Assembly: GCF_017591435.1 (NCBI RefSeq)
Contig: NC_059278.1
Coordinates: 5,550,576-5,614,575, forward strand
From: Portunus trituberculatus
Taxonomy: Eukaryota > Arthropoda > Malacostraca > Decapoda > Portunidae
Direction of reading: 5' to 3'
Length of the DNA: 64,000 bases
The notes below the pieces were generated by a model. That model had not been told where the DNA came from. It searched no databases and saw only the letters and a list, made by a program, of their open reading frames with translations. Every line of letters begins with the position of its first letter. Position 1 is the stretch's first letter. The position numbers were made by a program, and so were the translations under genes. Shown here piece by piece: positions 60,654-64,000 of the stretch.

Positions 60654-62033
60654 GGGAGGGGGATGCTGAAGTGCTTGGAGTTAAAAAGGAATGTGGGAAG
60701 ATGGCCAAGTATCATAGTGACCAATGTTTCTCCAAAAAACAACTCTTGGGTGAAGGAAGAATATGGAAGGAAACTGGAAAGCATAAAGGAAAGTCTAAGT
60801 TAAATGGAGGAAATAAGAATGTATTAGTAATGGAAGACTTTAACTGTAAAGAGGTTTCTTGAAAAAATTGGATCACTGAAGGTAGTGAGTCATCATGGGG
60901 AAACCAATTACTGGCCATTGAGAATATATTTACACAGTAAGTTAAAACACAAAATTCAGAGTAAATGGTCATCAAGATTTGATCTAATCTTTACAAAAGA
61001 ACATGCAATTATCAAGGATTAAAATTATAAAAGCTCAATAGGAAAAAGTGATCATGTACAGATGCAATTCTCATTAACTGATACAAGTAAAAACGAGAGG
61101 AATGAAGACCATAGGAATAAATGACTAAATTTTAGCAAGGCCAACTTTGAACAGCTCAGGAGCTTTTATGGAGGGAGTGTATTGGAAGGGAGTTATTGAT
61201 GTGGGTGACACTGAATTTAAGTGGGCTACCTTCCTAGACATATACAGCAAAGGAGTAGCAAAGTGGGTACCCTAGAAGTTACACAGAATACATTCATCAA
61301 AGAGTGGTATAAGAGATGTCCTACAGCCAGACTGGAGAGGGAGAAAGCATGGAGTAAGCAGAGGAAAATAGGAGAGCTGACCTCTTGGCCACATATATAA
61401 CTAAAAGGATTGATTAACTTAAAATTCATAGTTGAGTAAAACTTATGAAAAAAAACATAGTGAAGAAATGTAAAGATCAACCAAAATCGTTCTTCAGAAA
61501 TATCAACGGGAAGATGAAGCACAAAGAAGACATCGGCAGAGTAAAAGTTGAATGAGAAACAACTGAAGACCCACAAGAGATGACTGAAGTGTTCAATATA
61601 TTCTTCCACTCTGTGTTCACAAAAGAAAATAATTTCAAATAAAGAATAAAAATGGAAAATATGATAGGTCTGGAAGATGTCAAAACAAAAGTAGAGGAAA
61701 TCCAGAATAGTTAGGATAAACTGAAAGTGAGGAAGACAATAAGAGCTGATGGAGTGTCAAACTGGATACTAAAAGAATGTAGCTCACAGCTAGCTAAGGT
61801 GATCCACAATATTGTCAGCACCAACTTGTTGTACGCAACATTACTCAATGACTGGAAACAGACAGATATTATCTCAATCTTCAAGGCTGGGAATAAGGAG
61901 GACCATTAAATCATCAACCTGTATCACTAAAGTGTAGCAGTAAAAATTTGCAAAAGGATGATCAACAACAGGTGGTGAAATTTCTAGAAGACAAGAGTGA
62001 TAATGGAGAAACAATTTGGGTTCAGGGAAGGGA

Positions 62034-62094
62034 TGTTGTTGTTGTTGGTTGCCACCCGAGAGGGGTGACACGGGCCTTTGGTTATGGCCCACAG
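62034..62094 (-). mobile_element. 61-base SINE 3' fragment with target-site duplication
   Basis: On the minus strand it reads CTGTGGGCCATAACC to a (CAA)n-type tail. It is flanked by a perfect 12-base duplication TCAGGGAAGGGA (62022-62033 and 62095-62106) of LINE-E sequence. Orientation follows from the A-rich tail. Too short to show a tRNA head. Confidence 0.75.
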
Positions 62095-62202
62095 TCAGGG
62101 AAGGGAGATCTTACACAACTAATATAGTTAATAAGCTTTTACTCAAGAGTATTGGATATAGTGAATGAGAGAGATGGATGGGCTGACTGCATATACTTGG
62201 AT

Positions 62203-62405
62203 CATTTTATTTATTTTTTTTATTCCATATGAGCTTTTCATGGGATTTCCAGGCTAAAAGAGACATCCTATCTAAAAGCCCACCTGTTGGAGAACTGTTA
62301 CCCAGAGTAAGGAAGCCCTACCTTCACTCAGACCATGGCCAGGATTCAAACCCATGTGCTTGGAGACCCATCTGCCCCCAAAGTGCACGTGGTTCCACTG
62401 TGCCA
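62203..62405 (-). mobile_element. Second tRNA-related SINE inside LINE-E, reversed
   Basis: On the minus strand it starts with a tRNA-like head (GGCACAGTGGAACC, then B-box GGGTTTGAATCC) and ends in an AT-rich tail (GGAATAAAAAAAATAAAT). LINE-E sequence for KKAFDK between YLD and VPYKRL is missing at the insertion, so the junction includes a small deletion. Boundaries are approximate. Confidence 0.55.
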
Positions 62406-62695
62406 TACAAAAGGTTAACATGGACATTGGAAAGTATTGGAGGATTGGGAGGACCAATATTAAAATGGGTGACTAACATTTTTGATGGGCAGAGAAATGA
62501 GGAGAGTCATCAGAGGTAAAAAGTCAAATTGGATAGTACTCGTAAGTGGAGTCCTGCAAGGTTCAATTTTAGCACCAATCCTGTTTGCTATCTATGTTAA
62601 TGACATGATGGAAGGAGTAACTAGCTACATGAGTCTCTTTGCTGATGATGCAAAACTCAGGTCTGTTGAGCACTAAATCAAGACTTATTTAAAAT

Positions 62696-64000
62696 ACATG
62701 AATGATCAATTCCAGAAGAAAGATGTTAGACATAAATTAGATAGGATAAACAGAGATAGTGAAAAGATTAGGAAAGATTCCCAGGTGCAAATAGGAGACA
62801 ATAAGATTAGGATTCCAAATAAGGAGACAACATCTAGGAAGGTAGCAGGACTTAAATGTTTATATGTAAATGCCAGGAGTCTTAGGAACAAGAAGGACGA
62901 GTTATCTAGTTATATAGTTGAGGAGGACTTAGATGTTGTATGTGTCACAGAGGCATGGGTAAATGAGGAAAAGTTTAGGGAAAATAGGAAAGAATATGAA
63001 GTAGATGGATACATTATGTATTTACACCAGAGAATTGGTAGGATAGGTGGAGGAGTAGTTATTTATGTAAAAAAATCCTTCATTTCCAGTCAGGTTAATG
63101 GTATTAAGGTAGATAACAGTAGAGTCCTTATGGTTGGATGTTAGAGTAAACAAAAGTAAGGTTATTAGAGTAGGAGCTTTTTATAGACCACCTAACCAGT
63201 CAGTAGATGTACACAACCTTATGGTAGATAAGATAAATAGGGATTGTACTAGTCAGACAATTATCTTAGGGGATTTTAATCTTAAGTCAGTAAACTGGGA
63301 GAGGATGGTAGGAGATGCTAGTGAAAATAAGTTTATGGAAAGTTTTCAGGATAACTATTTAGTGCAGATGGTAGATAAACCTACTAGGGGGAGGAAGGTT
63401 TTAGACATAGTACTAACAAATATTGAGCATTGTTTAAAGGAAGTTGAGGTAGGAGAGACTTTAGCAAACAGTGACCATCATATAATTAGATTTATCATTA
63501 ATTCCAGTAGGGATAATATAGTGAATAAGACTAGAGTCCTAAACTATCAGAAAGGCAATTATGGTAGGTTACATCAGTTATTAGGAGAGGTAAACTGGGA
63601 AGATAGTTTTGGATATAAAACTGCACAGGAGATGTGGGATATTTTTAAGGTTGTAGTAAGAGGTATAGGGATGCAGTGTATCCCTTACAAAGATATAAGG
63701 CAGAGAAACAGGAAGCCATTATGGTGGACTCACGAGATAGGTAGACAGATCAGAGAGAAGAAGAGGGCATATAGAGAGTTGTAGAAAAGTGGGGAAGATG
63801 TAGATTTGATTAGGTACAGACAGGTCAGGGATGATTTGAGTAAGGTTATCAAAAAATGTAAAAGGCAGGCAGAGATAAAACTAGCTAGAGCTGGGAGTAA
63901 AGATCCCCAAAAATTATATAGTTATTACAAGGTCAAAGATAAAAGAAATAAGGATAGGACTGGACCACTTCAAAAAAATGGTGTAGTAGTGGATCAAAAT
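62696..64000 (+). mobile_element. LINE-F (CR1-like), endonuclease part, runs off the right edge
   Basis: Different from families A to E. Frame 62698-63144 contains LKCLYVNARSLRNKKDEL, DVVCVTEAWV (catalytic Glu) and GGGVVIYVKK. A frameshift at about 63140 leads to 63134-63784 with GAFYRPPNQS, LGDFNLKSVNWE, DIVLTN and NSDHHIIRF. A TAG at 63782-63784 interrupts an otherwise open frame that continues to about 64000 into the EN-RT linker (KKCKRQAEIKLARAGS). The motif wording is that of CR1-clade endonucleases. RT lies beyond the window. Confidence 0.8.

Larger units (their letters stand above)
60652..62695 (+). mobile_element. LINE-E, strongly decayed EN/RT element with SINE insertions
   Basis: Fragments in order: VLVMEDFNCKEVS (GDFN relic) near 60820-60860, GKSDHVQMQF near 61046, ADGVSNWILKECSSQL (61738-61790), then DRERDGWADCIYLD near 62170, and GVLQGSILAPILFAIYVNDM with FADDAKL (62482-62676). 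Many stops and indels. Two SINE pieces interrupt it (62034-62094 and about 62203-62405). The oldest-looking LINE in the stack. No 3' tail is visible before LINE-F. Confidence 0.75.

Overview
This is eukaryotic, repeat-dominated DNA. The features suggest a decapod crustacean or a close arthropod relative: very dense (CT)n, (AT)n and (AC)n microsatellites, tRNA-derived SINEs, many APE-type LINEs ending in TAGGTAAATACAC, piggyBac-type MITEs and a Mutator-like transposon. The taxon is inferred from repeat content only. No bacterial gene organisation, CRISPR array or rRNA is present.

Host gene content is small. One multi-exon gene on the + strand (exons 1-6 at 5260-8204) encodes a type II membrane protein. 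It carries a GDS motif of the SGNH/PC-esterase kind. Its last two exons (7 and 8) occur three times downstream: degraded at 10762-11790, and open at 24801-25956 and 36455-37610. Splice phases agree across all eight exons and give a 452-residue product. A lone paralogous exon lies at 2198-2341. The left end (1-2100) holds a retrotransposon gag-like ORF, a SINE, microsatellites and two opposite copies of a short repeat that each carry TGACGTCA.

The middle (8655-46563) has three tandem copies of one unit: the 3' end of a reversed LINE, a (TG)n tract, exons 7-8, a piggyBac MITE, a foldback, a LINE EN/RT remnant and a LINE-A copy. Copies 2 and 3 are almost identical. Copy 1 is riddled with hundreds of tiny deletions. 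Between copies 1 and 2 lies the most striking element, a 3.3-kb DNA transposon (21013-24285). It has about 170-bp inverted repeats and a decayed gene with a PHD-like finger, an OTU-type cysteine protease domain and a MULE transposase. Its left end and its true right end (at 9771) sit in the same reversed LINE target site, now about 11 kb apart, so the duplication or the assembly has cut across it.

The right part (46632-64000) is a head-to-tail stack of LINEs of at least five families (called A to F here), all on the + strand. Most are separated by (AC)n tracts: LINE-C (full length), LINE-A (full length), LINE-D (RT fragment), LINE-B (full length), a LINE-A 3' fragment, a tRNA-derived SINE, a decayed LINE-E with SINE insertions, and the start of LINE-F. 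The arrangement suggests preferred insertion into (AC)n. All LINE reading frames carry stops or frameshifts, although LINE-B at 55926-59905 is close to intact.
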